A DNA stretch of 64,000 bases, from NCBI GenBank assembly GCA_963693285.1, contig OY848920.1, forward strand, positions 6,399,135 through 6,463,134, written 5' to 3'. Position numbers and translations under genes: made by a program. This DNA comes from Xestospongia muta. Taxonomy: Eukaryota; Porifera; Demospongiae; Haplosclerida; Petrosiidae. Shown piece by piece: positions 9,971 through 22,255 of the stretch (positions are counted from its first letter, which is position 1; each line of letters opens with the position of its first letter). A model generated the notes under the pieces. The model saw nothing but the letters and a program-made list of their open reading frames with translations. It was not told the origin of the DNA and searched no databases.

Positions 9971-12900
9971 ATTACTTAATCATTTAGTAATGAAAACTTT
10001 GTGCATACAATCTTAAGAATAATACGATTGATACAGTGACAATCTCTGATTCAGTGTTATATCTAGGGCTGACATAAACAGTAACATATTTAAAAACCTG
10101 TAACAATAATTTTACAGGTAATCCATATAAATGGTGTTCCATAACTGCTTCATAACTTATACAGTATGTATGGAATATAAAAAAAAACAGTAGACTGTTT
10201 CCTAAAACAACAATGACTGAAGTAAAAAAAAATAAATACTCATGAAAATTTTGAATATACATTAATTAACACAAGGACACCAATTCATTATTAATTAGTA
10301 AATATAATTTAATATTTCATACCACTATTCGAACTACAACTTAGTGGTTTAGCACTCCAAAATTGTGCTGAATTAATTGATAAATGTACTAATATTTAAT
10401 GGAATATATTCTTAAGCAGGGGTAGATTTAGCGAGTCATTTGGCAAAATAAAAAGTTGCAGTACATGTACACGTGCATTAGGTATGATATTTTAAAGTAA
10501 TCATATGTACATGTTGTTTTGGTTTGGATAAAATATGCTGCTAAGCTGGGTTCCAACCTACACCTGCAACTTTTTTGTTTAACGTTTTATCTTAAGACAA
10601 TGCATGCACATTTCACTAGCTGTTAATCAAAATATCTAATACTCCCAACAAATAAGGATTCAGTATTGGGTTACCAGTCTTGCCTGGATCACCCTTAGAT
10701 CCACCACCGGTACACATGCTCTCAAATTAAGAGGATATTTGTCTATGTAAGATCCCATGCATAATGAGAAATATACAATAAACATGGTATATATGAATTA
10801 CTAGCAGTAACATGAATTCATGAGTAGTACATAAATAATTTGTGTTTGTGGATTTGAAACAATTATGATGACATGCCTTCACTCATACCATCCTGTATAG
10901 TTTTATACATGTATAGTAGTACATAATTTATATTATGTAACTGTTTATTTTAACACTTGATAACTATTTTTTATTAGATGATACATTTCTTTTGATCATT
11001 TTGTAGGCAAAATTGTTATTTTGGGAATAGACAAAATGGGAGTAGGTGAACAGGTACCAAACCATTATTTTATATAGAGTAGATATATAATATTATCAGG
11101 TGTTATAGTAAACAGTTACAAGATTGGGAGTAAGAACTATTGTACTCAACATTATGTACAATGTAGTATAGTAAATAGAGATACAGTATCGTCTAGAATA
11201 ATCTTAAGACTGTCTGGGACACTGCACATCTCAGGCAAAAAAGTTGTGCATTATATTTGATAAACAACAAATTTCATTGATTATGTATATTGATGATTTT
11301 TAAATTTATCATAGACCATGGTTTGCGTGTTTTGACTTCATTTACTTAAGACAATCTATAGATATTACAGATTGTAATCTTCCAATGTACATTACCCTTA
11401 TACATAAAATTATTGGTTATAGAGGATGAACCAAAGTATTAAGAGTGTAAAAAATACTTTCCACAGAAACATAAGAAGTGTTAACGTTGATTAAAATCTT
11501 CTAAGAGTTCTTTTTACAATCCTCCATATAAAATATCCATATATAAGAAAGGCCTAGTTTGACATATCAAGCTTATTGGGCATGTCATTTAACAACAAAG
11601 TTATACATACATATAGAAAAGATCTTAGATAGACAGAAGAATTAGTACATGAGTCATTTTAATGGGTTATGCAACATTGGTTACAGAAAAATTCCATCAC
11701 ATGTCAACTAGTTAGTGAGGGCTTGTACACAACACTAAGAAAAACATGTAATTGGATAGAACAATATTTAAGTTGCAGACAGTTATTAATATGAATAGTA
11801 AACAATAGCATGCAGTAATATTATTGAATATTAGAGACTATTCTAATGTTCATGGAGTGATCCATAAACTATCTAACAAAGCAAGATAAATGTTCTAAGT
11901 CCTTTAATTCCTGTTACTTACGACTGGCAATATAGCAATAGAACTATACTTAATGTACTTACCATGTTTTATGATAACAGCTCATGTGAGCAAATACACA
12001 GACGGCAAACGTTATGGTCGTCCAATAAAAAGTACAACAAAAACAGAAGAGTAAAAGGCTATCACTATATCGATGTAGATAATTTCACGAGGAATTAATT
12101 TTTTGATGGGCGTTACCTAGCGATCATAGTAAAACAGGTCAATAAAGCCAAGACACTTCAGATGTTCTAATATTTATCCCAATTTTAAGTATTGTCGTAT
12201 GGTTATATGGTATATTGTAGTCAGCAGACTTTATATTACCATAACACACTTTAAGTTGTTCGATTGCATTATACATAGAAGAAGGCTTACTGGTGAATAA
12301 AATGTTTGCAGTACTAACTACTACAAGCCTGTGTACTTCCATCGGTACTCCTTTATCTATATACAGTCATCGAGCAAAAAGCTTCTGTTAAAACAGAATT
12401 AAATGTGTCTTGAAACGCGATATCTAGAGTTAGACCACAAAATCGAACAAGAACGTAAAAACCTAAAATATGCGCACCATAAAATTGCGCATCCTTGTCA
12501 TTATCTACACTTCATAGACAAAGTGATATACATAACCTTAACAAGATCTGGACACAACTTGTAGCCTGATTATGACTTTTTGATTGATGAGTTTTTTGTT
12601 AGTTTAATTGATTTTTTTAAAATTGCTCTGATGTTTCAACATATACTATTTATGTTTTTGTTAAGACAGTTTTCCATCTTCTCTGTTCATATTCTTTGGC
12701 TGCCATATGATATTTGTAAAGCAAGAAAAAAATAATCATAATAAATTATAATAAACAGCATAGTGACTTACATGAAATACCATCTATTAATATATTGTTG
12801 AATGACTCTCTTCCTCGTCTTCCACACAGTTACTATTGGAAAGCTCCTCCTTAGAGAAAAATATCCATTACTTTAGAGCTAATTGAGAGGCACCAGTTGG

Positions 12901-15358
12901 AACATTTTCCTTCAACTAACTAGCTAGTTGGCTAAAGACATCAATAGCATTTAGATCTCCCAACATTCACTTAACTGTGATTACACAACATTCTTAAGAT
13001 TATAGTAAGAAATGTAACATACTTTCTTCAGAACTCTTCTTGATGAGGATCAGTGGTAAAAGTGGTGATATTAAACTTGTCAAATCATCATTCAGATGAA
13101 ATATCACACAGATTGAAAATACTATTAAAAATTTAATATACTTCAGGACCAGAATTACTAAATGGCAACAGAATGTTGTGACAACATTTACAGTAATAAA
13201 AGTGTGTCGGGAGATGGTGAATAAAACTAAGACACACACATCATATGACTGTTTACAAAAATTGAAAGAATATCTTTGGATATTTGAATGTTGAGTGGTT
13301 GTCTAGCATTTCTTTTAACTTATTATGATACCACAATTCTTCTTGCTAGCATTGACTAGTATAATGCGCTGCTAGTATTGACTAGCATAAATAACTCGTC
13401 CAAGAACTGGTTTCAATGTCTATCAGTTTAAATGTCTAACAAAAAAATTAAGACTGCCATTAAGACAATTGTAATACCAAACTTTAAACTAGACTATTTT
13501 AGCATGTCTATACAAAGTCAAGATGGTTGACCTATGTAAAGTGTCAAATTTCTTATTCCACCCATTGGCTTTCAATGAACACTCAACACAAATATAATTT
13601 ATTATTACTTAAAACTAACCTTATGATCTGAAGTTAAGTCAGAATCAAGGTTATTTTTTTTGTTTTCAAAGACTTGGCCTTCTATGTAGAATACATACCT
13701 ACCTATATTAGATCATATTTAATTACTATGTGCATTACCTTTGCCTTAGGATATCAAATCACGTCTAAGTTAGTATTATAGAGTCTATCAAACATCATAA
13801 TACTGAACTGAATGAATTGAAGAGATTACACAAGTAACAATGAGATCATCATACATTTTTGGGATCTTCTCCTTTGTGGGATATCACCTGCTAGTACATG
13901 TATCCAAAATTAAGAATAAAAAACTTGCTCAAATCATCCATGTTCCTTTGAAATGGGGTCTCATGTGGGATGCTCTTTCTTGAAGAACCATGCAGGGTAA
14001 TATTACTTGAAAAATTAAGTAATTTATAAGTATAAAGTCTCTGTAAAAAACTTTTGACATCAACTCACTTGTACAGGAAATATGTAACAGTTTTATTGTG
14101 GTTTACATCAAAGCTAAACTAGCAGGTGCTTAATTTTCCCACTTTAGGTTTACCTAAAAATATTAATAAAATGTATATGTACAATTTATGATGATCTTTA
14201 GGTTTAGGACTGAAATCTCTGCAAAAAGTGGCTGCAAATAACTTGTCAGCAACTATGATTGAAACTGATATTATTAACTACTTAATATACCTTCTGTATA
14301 TTTGATAATGCTATTATCTAGTATACTTTGTTGCTCAGAATACTGTTCTGTTTGTGAAACTGAGATATTGCCATCCAATAAAGACTCTTTTTTTGCTCCA
14401 CAAGTTTTAATGTCTAAGTAAGTGCCTAAAATAACCAATCATGAGTGAGTTAAAATGTACAAATAAATTAATTAAAGATTAAAATCATCTCTGCAAATAA
14501 TTAAAATATTTAGGTTCACAATGATATAGTGCATGACAACTACTTACTTCACCCACCCACCATCTTGTACATCAATTCCATCAGGTAGTATAATGTACTT
14601 GTTGGGGATTACATTGAAGACATCTTTGGCTTTCCATTGTACAAAAAAATACAATGCTATAAGAGATATTAAGAAACTATTTTAATCCAATGCATTACAG
14701 CTTTACAGACAAGCTATATGTATTAATATTCTAAACTATATTGAAAATAGACAATTTCCAAGTTATCTAGTTCATCAACTAAAAACAAATACCAGAAAAT
14801 AACAAGAGAGACTCTCAAACAGTGACAACATACTAAAGTGAGCACAGTCTATTTACATATAATAAAATAGAAGAATAGCCTGTAGAACCAGTGACTAGCC
14901 ACAGCCTGTTTCTATCACAATATACCAAGATTAATAAAATACCTTTCAACTGTTTTTTCTTTCATAATCGTGTCGCCATTCTGACATCTCTTTACTATAA
15001 AGAAGCACTATTTGTCATATACTATACAGGAACGTACACAAAATATGATTCAACCTCCACAATACAATGTAATCTAACAACACGAAGTCTGTAATATCAC
15101 ATGACTAGCTATTGCAAATGAGTTTTGCTATATCCAAAGAAAGGAAGTAAGAGAAATATTATTAGCAAAAATTAATTAGCACATAAATTAAATTGGCAGA
15201 CAGAACAAGACTGTTTTGATGGTACAAATAAAGAGTGTACTTTATTTTATTGTATTCAATTGATTCCTTTCTTATTGACAGTCAACAAAATAGTACATAA
15301 CATAATTATTGATAATATGAATGAAAGTGGTTAGACTGTATTAATAGACACATATGTG
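9971..15358. other. Gene-poor stretch
   Basis: No convincing gene. Three weak exon-like stretches exist on the minus strand. One is 12291-12342, an ATG followed by 17 codons and a GTAAGC donor. The second is 14549-14639, open and ending at a GTAAGT donor. The third is 14287-14406, about 40 open codons. Their splice phases do not join, so they are not called as a gene. Confidence 0.5.
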
Positions 15359-15431
15359 AATAGATGGATCGATGGATGAATCAATGTTTAGATGGATGGA
15401 TAGATATATGCTGGATCAATTGATGGATCAA
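15359..15431. repeat. GATG/GGAT-type degenerate simple repeat
   Basis: Repeats of gatggat, with variants gatcgatggatgaatc and gatggatggatag, occur just upstream of the gypsy 5-prime LTR. Confidence 0.7.
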
Positions 15432-15479
15432 TACTGAAGTGTAAGTGAGAACTTAATGTAAATTTTCTTCAAATCTTAT

Positions 15480-15781
15480 TGTGAAGGTCCATATTATTTA
15501 AATATATGTTTAAGATATTTAGTGTGGTTGATTTTATTAATAAAGTCTAAGTATATCCTATATGTATTAATTGGTGCTAATATATAGCTCATTGAGCTAT
15601 TTTTCTTTGTGTGTTTCAATAACTTTTGCTTCATTTTGTTTTACCATTGTTACTTGTCTTTGCCTAATCTTTTGTTGTTTCTTACCTATTTAAGTCTGTA
15701 TTATAAAGTGTATAATATATGTGGTTGGTGGTGTTCTTCTTTTAAAGATTGTCTTTGAACAATCTTACCTGATCCATTACA
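15480..15781 (+). repeat. Gypsy 5-prime LTR
   Basis: Starts TGTGAAGGTCCAT and ends cattaca just before tttggtggcagtgatggg, a classic gypsy primer-binding context. The start is shared with 18920 (TGTGAAGGTCCATGTTATTT). Length is about 302 bp, with TG...CA ends. Confidence 0.75.
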
Positions 15782-15969
15782 TTTGGTGGCAGTGATGGGA
15801 TTGCTAATTGTATATCAGAATAGTAACTTGACCAGGTCATGAGTGTATGTTAAGATTGATAAAGTATTATCAACGAGAACAACAAATGTGACAAGTGTGA
15901 TATCATATATTAATGACAATTCAAGAACGATTACAGCAGATGGTGGATATTGTTCATATTAATGCTGTA

Positions 15970-16210
15970 GATAGTCAACGTAGGTAAAAGAATTGGTATG
16001 AACAAGACACTAGGCTGAGAAATTTAGAATTCTGGAAGGAAGTCCTGGTCCTGTTGTCATCGTAGAGTAATAAATTGCTGGTAAAGTGGCAAGGTCCTTA
16101 CCCAATTCGAAAAAATTGACGATGTGAACTATATAGTATACTTGTTTGATAAGAGGAAACAAAAGAGAAATTTCACATTAATATGCTCCAGAAATGGAAC
16201 ATATACCTAT
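15970..16210 (+). pseudogene. Gypsy integrase C-terminal (GPY/F) remnant
   Basis: Broken frames read KNWYEQDTRLRNLEFW, KEVLVLLS, KLLVKWQGPYPI, then after a shift VNYIVYLFDKRK and HINMLQKW. This is the typical GPY/F module that closes a chromovirus-like integrase (WYD..AR.R, VLVLLP, KLLAKWQGPY, hvN.LK.W). Stops and at least one shift inactivate it. It ends about 120 bp before the reverse transcriptase, which is the unusual point. Confidence 0.7.
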
Positions 16211-16808
16211 GACTTATAAGTGCTATAGTGAAGAGTTTGAAGATAGTGGAGAGGATGTTATGGTGTGGACAGATGTAATTACATCGGATTCCATTCCTCC
16301 AAAATAGATGAAAATCTCACTAGTGTACAGAGATGGGAATTAGATGCAGTGCTTGATGAGTTTTCTGAAGTTTTAGATGATATACCAGGACAAACAGATA
16401 TCACTGTTCATCATATCGATACAGACAATTCATTGCCAGTTCACAAAGTTCCACACAAAATTTCTCATGCCCATAAGGAAACAGTTAAAAACGAATTAGA
16501 CCTAATGTTATCTAGCTATAGTGGAATTATTGAACCAACAAGTGAGGGTAATCATCAATGGTCCTAGTAACAAAGAATGATGGGAATTTGTGTATATGTG
16601 TTGATTATCATAAACTTAACAGCTATACCTGAGCTGATGCTTACCCTATGCCACGAATAAATAATCTGATTGATCAATTAAGCCAAGAAAAAAACATCTC
16701 CACTTTGGACTTATTGGCAAGTTCCTGTTATTAAAGGGATTATTGGCAAGTTCCTGTTATTAAAGTGTAAAACAGCATTCATAAATCAATATGGATTGTA
16801 TGAATTTT

Positions 16809-17973
16809 TAACCTCGCTGTGCGTGGGCGCATAGCGAGGGTACTGTAGTCTGTTTGTGTGTGTGTGTGTGTGTCTGCACTGCCTGTTTTTTTTGAACTGC
16901 TATACCTTGGCAACCGAAGCATTAGCAGCTACCAACGTTTAGCAACGAATAGAAAAACATGTGGACTTTACAACAGTAGTATCAAGAACATCGTCAAGGA
17001 AAACAGAAGCTTAAAACTCGCAAAAGAATTTTCAGGCTGCAGAGGTCAAGTGCCGTTTCTCGAAAAGTAAAAAACTTAACGTGGAGATTTTTTAGTATGT
17101 TGTAAACAATCTCAGAGGAATACGGATCAGCAAGACAGAAGGCCGTTGGTCGAAGTAATCGTTAGAAAAGTTCTGAAAAATGTTTTGTGGACTTGGAGCG
17201 AAGTAACGCATTCAGGAAACGTCTCCAAGCACTGAAAAGACTGCTACTAATAGATAATGTATAGATTTATATTTGTACCACGGGACGTTTCCAAAGAAGG
17301 TTTCATCTTCAAGTTACAATAAATTTTGTATATGAAATATTGATAGTTTTTTCAGGCTGCAGAGGTCAAGTGTCGTTTCTCGAAAAGTAAAAAACTTAAC
17401 GTGGAGATTTTTTAGTATGTTGTAAACAATCTCAGAGGAATACGGATCAGCAAGACAGAAGGCCGTTGGTCGAAGTAATCGTTAGAAAAGTTCTGAAAAA
17501 TGTTTTGTGGACTTGGAGCGAAGTAACGCATTCAGGAAACGTCTCCAAGCATTGAAAAGACTGCTACTAATAGATAATATATCGCTTTATATTTGTACCA
17601 CGGGACGTTTCCAAAGAAGGTTTCATCTTCAAGTTACAATAAATTTTGTATATGAAATATTGATAGATTTTAAAGGGTCATGTAAAGACTCAGAGAAACT
17701 TTTCATCATGAAAGTAGCACTTAATCTTGCTTGGGAATTGAATGATACTATCACTTATTCAGTTACTGCTTCACAAACATGGCAAAGCTAGAAATCAAGC
17801 AACAATTAATGAGCATATACAGAATGACAAAGCTTGCCATTTTATAACCACACCTTCTGGAATGTTAATAAATTTTCTTGCAATAACAACATCATAGCTG
17901 GCCCTAAGCTGGCATAGAATTTATAAATAACTTAGAAACTACAGCGAGGTTCGGCACTTTAGTGCCTTTCATT
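16809..17973 (+). mobile_element. Non-autonomous Helitron-like element, copy 2, nested in gypsy pol
   Basis: Starts taacctcgctgtgcgtgggc, which folds as a hairpin with gcgcatagcgagg, followed by ctgtagtctg and a (TG)n tract. Ends cagcgaggttcggcactttagtgcc plus tttcatt. It splits the reverse transcriptase between GLYEFLT and MAFDLCG, so both borders are fixed by the interrupted protein. It contains a 320-bp internal tandem duplication and no transposase. Confidence 0.8.
17030..17667 (+). repeat. 320-bp tandem duplication inside Helitron-like copy 2
   Basis: Segments starting ttcaggctgcagaggtcaag (near 17032 and 17352) repeat almost exactly for about 320 bp, through tttcatcttcaagttacaat and gaaatattgatag. 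Copies 1 and 3 have only one such segment, so the duplication is private to this copy. Confidence 0.85.
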
Positions 17974-18919
17974 GGTTATGGCTTTTGATCTCTGTGGAGC
18001 TACTGCTACTTCTTAACAAACGATGGACAAGGTACTTCAAGATATGAATGATTGTGCTGTGGCATACATCGACAATGTTGTAATCTATAGCAAAAACTGG
18101 ACCAATCACCTTAAATATATTAGTTTGGTACTGGAATGTCTAAGGAATCCTGAGCTAATATACAACCAAGTAAATGTCCTGCTTCTTCCTGTGTGTATTT
18201 AGGTCATATCATTGGCAGTTAATAGAGAAGTTGGTATGGATCCCAATAAATTGGAAGTAATATGCAAATTAGCCTCTTTTAAACAAAGAACAATATAAGA
18301 AGTTTCCTTGAAATATCAGAATACTATCAAAAATTAATTCCCCAGTATTCTATCAGAACTGTCCTTCTCCCAGACTTAACAAGAAAACAAGCTCCAAACA
18401 TTGTGAAATGGGACTGAAAATAGTGAAGAAGCATTCTGTAAATTGAAAATATTATTTGCAGTGAACTTGTTTAAGGAGCTTTAATTTTCAAAAAGATTTT
18501 ATTTTTCAAACAGATGCCTCTCATTCGGGAGTCTGTGCAATTCTCAGTCATAATGACGAGCAAGGATTGGATCATCCAGTTGCCTACTTCATTTGTAAAT
18601 TGCTACCAAGCTTAAGGGAAGAAAATTACTCAGCAATTGCATTGAAAAGGAGTGTCTGGGAATCAAATTGAGAATTTGAAGCATTCAACATCTATTTTAT
18701 TAGGAATATGCTTACAGTTCAGAATGATCATCATCCACTAAAGTGGTTGGATCACTCTAAGACAAACACTATACTTACAAGATGAAGTCTTATCTTGGAA
18801 CAATATCATTACAAAGTCATGCATTGTTCAGGACTCTAGAATGGTAACACAGATCCATTTTCAAGATGTTTAGACCAGAAAAATCCAACAGAAGATAGTG
18901 TTTCTTAAGGAGGAGGGAG

Positions 18920-19030
18920 TGTGAAGGTCCATGTTATTTATTTATAATTATGTTTAAGATATTTACTGTGGTTGAATTTTGTAAATTGTTAATTAAGTGT
19001 AATTATAACCTATAGTGTTAATTAGCTATA
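18920..19030 (+). repeat. Gypsy 3-prime LTR, truncated or diverged
   Basis: Follows the polypurine tract at 18907-18919. It matches the start of the 5-prime LTR (TGTGAAGGTCCAT, then gtttaagatattta.tgtggttg) for roughly 110 bp, after which similarity fades. Confidence 0.65.
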
Positions 19031-19240
19031 TCTGTCTTTTAATTAAATATTACATCCTCTCTTCACGACCTCCACTTAATAAACACTTCATTGAACTTTA
19101 CATTGTTCAATATCTTATCTCTTCGTCAGCAAATAACCATAATTATTATTTTTCATTTCTACTTTTTCTTTTATTTTTATATTTGTTGTGTAGTCATTGC
19201 TGTGTACATGCACTCTGCAGTATGGATTTACACTGGGCAC

Positions 19241-19273
19241 CGCAGCGAGGTTAAGCACTTTAGTGCATTTTTA
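19241..19273 (+). mobile_element. Solo 3-prime end of the Helitron-like family
   Basis: cgcagcgaggttaagcactttagtgcattttta matches only the last ~33 bp of the family: the subterminal repeat plus terminal palindrome. No body is recognised upstream. Confidence 0.6.
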
Positions 19274-21740
19274 TTATATTTGTTTTGTAGTCACTGCTCT
19301 TTTTTAAACCTCATCTCTTCTTTTCTCTTCAGAGTGTCATCTTCTTGGACTGATGTTTTTGACTGAAGGTGACTTATCTCCCTACATCCATTTTTAAAAT
19401 TATTTTTTAAACCTGTCTTTTCTCTTTGTGTACTCAACTTAATGTACAGTTTATTGGATCTTTCATTGTAGGATACCTTGTCTCGTTTATTGGATCATGA
19501 ACAACTTACCATGACATTTTACAGTTTAGTCATCTTCATTTTTTTCTTATTTTGTTTTTATACTGTTATTATGATCACCACTGTTTTAAAATCTCAACTG
19601 TTAATTCTCCTTCCAAGAGTTCACTTTGTACATGAACTGGAGTTGTGTTCTAGATTGATGGTCTCTGATGGATCTCATTCCAGCTCTTACTTGGACTGAT
19701 CTCTGCAGATGTAAAAGATGATTTACTCTTCATCTCAGAAAGACTCTCCTCCCTTTTCTTTCATTTTCTTTATTTAAATTTTAATAAACACTTTGGGCTA
19801 TCTAGCCTATATACACCACATATCAAATATCTGACAACATATACCTCAAATAAGATAAGTAAAAACTATAAAGATGAAAATCAACTAATTTGAGATGACC
19901 AACAAGATATTGACTAAAAATATATATTATTATTATTATAATAAGGTATTCATCTGAAATGGTATCTCATATAAATGTATATATACGTAAGTGATGTTAA
20001 TAATCTTTAGTTTAATGAATGTTGTCTTGAAATATGATCTGAGAGTTTTATACATAGAATGATGTTAGTAACTTGTACAAATATTGGCTGTTCATCTTTT
20101 CCAATTATGACAGTACATGAGTTTTGAACAAATTACCATCCACTTTAAACAAAGTTTGTACTGTGAAGAAGAAATGAAATAAATTATAGACATAAGAATG
20201 TATAATGTATATGTATACATATAATTACTGAATAAATTTATATGGATGATTAATTCCTTTAAATTAGGTGACTTAAAGTCACAATCATAATAGTTATTAT
20301 GAAAAATACCTGTAAATATCAGGTGGAACTATTGGTTTACATCACACCAAAAATTGAACAGCAGAGGTGGCTGTGGTACACCCTAGAATATATGCATACT
20401 TTATAGCTAGTTTATGTTAAATTAATATTCGTTACCAAGGACAACCTCCCATGAATCCTACTGAGAAATCAGAGACAAGTAACATTGATGAAGTTGATCC
20501 TGGAGAGCTAAAGAATAACGAATGTTAGTAAACTTCCCAATACAATGCATTGTCCAAATGCTTGAACATTGAGTTTATAGTCTAAAAGTGATACATTTTC
20601 AGCTGATAAATGTTGTGATACAATGACTTAAATAATATGTGTTGAATAACACATAAAATGAATTTTGTGGAACCTGTTTAAAGAACACTTTGTCTGTGAT
20701 TTCAAGTAAAAGAAGAAACCAGGCCAATGTCCACATTTGCATAGCTAGGGAACATAAATAACAACAAAAACTCAACTTGATGAATAAAATGGCATACATA
20801 GTCACATTGAGTACATCTACAATCAATACATGTTAGACAAGAAAGATGTTAAGTTATTCTTGACTTACCATCAATTGTGATGAAATATCCTTTCAAAACT
20901 GTAATACATGAAAAATAGGAACATCAAAGAACAGTTTCATCATGAAATACCTTTGAAAACGTTGCACAATTCAATGATGGGAGACGATAAACATGCACAT
21001 TTCACAGCCATTTCAACAACCGGAAATGCTGTGCGTTGGCAATCAATTATTGGTATTACCACGTGGCGCTTTAAGGGTTAATGCCCACAGTAACATGTCA
21101 ACAACTTACTGACTCAAGTAACTTAATTATATTGTCATTTACAAATGATTAAAGCATTTTATCAATTCCATGCTTTGCAATTGAAGATAATATAACTAAA
21201 GATTGATACTTCCAATCTTAGAAAGATAGTTTGGACTGACATTTCCAATCATAATATAGAATGTTTCTATTACCATGTAAATACAAGTTTCAGTCACAAG
21301 TTCTAAGTAATGTAATTACCTCATTTTTTAGTTTGAATGAAAATCAAGAGGGTTACATACTTCCTGTTTAAAATTATTTGTATTATTTTATGATCACTGG
21401 AATAGAGTGAATGTTCAAATTCACTGAAAGTTGTTCATTACAATAGTGACAGAAAACTTCAGGATCAGCACCTACATGTCCATGAAAATATCTAATAAAA
21501 ATGATAAATTCATGAACATTTCTTCTAGACCTGTATAGATGTTATAATATAATGACTATCTACCTCTTGCAAGCATTATTGATACCTTTTAGTACAATCT
21601 GAAGAGTAAGCAGTAGTGGTACATATATGAGGTCTTCTTTTTCATAGAATAACCTTTTTCTTTTACTTTGTCATTAAACTTGATGCTGTTCAAGGACTAT
21701 CATTCTAGGTTCCTAAGACAAAATAATGTTAAAATTGTGT
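19274..21740. other. No recognised gene
   Basis: AT-rich DNA. A minus-strand stretch near 21385-21495 has an open frame containing FCHYCNEQLSVNLNIHS, a possible lone zinc-finger-like exon with no clear donor. A 25-codon plus frame at 20451-20529 begins MNPTEKSETSNIDEVDPG. Neither is called as a gene. Confidence 0.4.
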
Positions 21741-21830
21741 GCATGTGTGTGTGTGTATGTATGTCTGTATGTCTGTATGTCTGTATAGACTGTATGTATG
21801 TATCTCTGTATGTATGTATTAATATGTATG

Positions 21831-21866
<36 letters not shown>

Positions 21867-21960
21867 TGTATGTATGTATGTATGTATGTATGTATGTATG
21901 TATGTATGTATATCTGTATGTATATATATGTATGTATGCACACATGCCTATATGTACATA
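21741..21960. repeat. TGTA/TATG tetranucleotide microsatellite
   Basis: tgtgtg gives way to (tgtatgtc)n, then an uninterrupted (tatg)n run at about 21838-21910 and mixed tatatatg. Long open frames of Tyr/Val/Cys/Met in several phases here are artefacts of the repeat. Confidence 0.95.
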
Positions 21961-22255
21961 TATTATATATGTCTAGAGAACATAAAAAAGGTTTGTCAAG
22001 GTTACTGAGCCCGTACTGGTTCCGATGTTTGAAGTCTTAAGAACCGGTTCCGGGAATATAGGTGCTTTCCATTGTCAGCAGGTTGCAAAAAGCAAACCAC
22101 ACTTACCAGCGTGCTCCAGCTGGCAGCTGAAAAAATTGGAGGGTGATGATGAGATGGAGTACTGTGTGGCTGTTTCCCCTCTTGCGAAGTAGAAGTACCA
22201 ATGGAGGCGTCTACTTAGCCATATGTTATATCTTTTTCTGTTAGTGACAGTTTTA

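Larger units (their letters stand above)
16265..18898 (+). pseudogene. Gypsy reverse transcriptase-RNase H remnant
   Basis: 16265-16567 encodes the linker and start of the reverse transcriptase (LDAVLDEFSEVLDDIPGQTD, HHIDTDNSLPVHKVPHKI, then GIIEPTSEG). 16568-16808 continues with CVDYHKLNSY and TAFINQYGLYEFLT. The frame resumes after the inserted element at about 17974 with MAFDLCGATATS and MDKVLQDMNDCAVAYIDNVV. The catalytic YxDD box reads YIDN, a lost aspartate. RNase H follows: FIFQTDASHSGVCAILSH, HPVAYFICKLLPSLREENY, HHPLKWLDHS, then NGNTDPFSRC. A small direct duplication (ggcaagttcctgttattaaa) occurs near 16709-16768. Many stops; dead. Confidence 0.8.
15480..19030 (+). mobile_element. 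Ty3/gypsy LTR retrotransposon relic with integrase-first pol order
   Basis: Order seen: 5-prime LTR, primer-binding-like tttggtggcagtgatggg, integrase C-terminus (GPY module), reverse transcriptase, RNase H, polypurine tract aaggaggagggag, 3-prime LTR start. Gag, protease and the integrase core are absent, and the pol remains have many stops and shifts. In ordinary gypsy elements integrase follows RNase H; here the LTR follows RNase H directly. This fits the Gmr1-like group with copia-like order, although a rearranged relic is possible. A Helitron-like element (16809-17973) is inserted inside the reverse transcriptase. Confidence 0.8.

Noticed and set aside
9984..10262. 92-codon minus frame with Phe/Leu/Val-rich stretches
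   Set aside because: AT-rich chance frame without domain or splice support.
14287..14639. Two-exon gene on the minus strand
   Set aside because: Exon-like stretches 14549-14639 and 14287-14406 do not join in a compatible phase.
21668..22040. Overlapping frames rich in Tyr, Val, Cys, Met or His, Thr, Ile
   Set aside because: Produced by the TGTA/TATG microsatellite in every phase.
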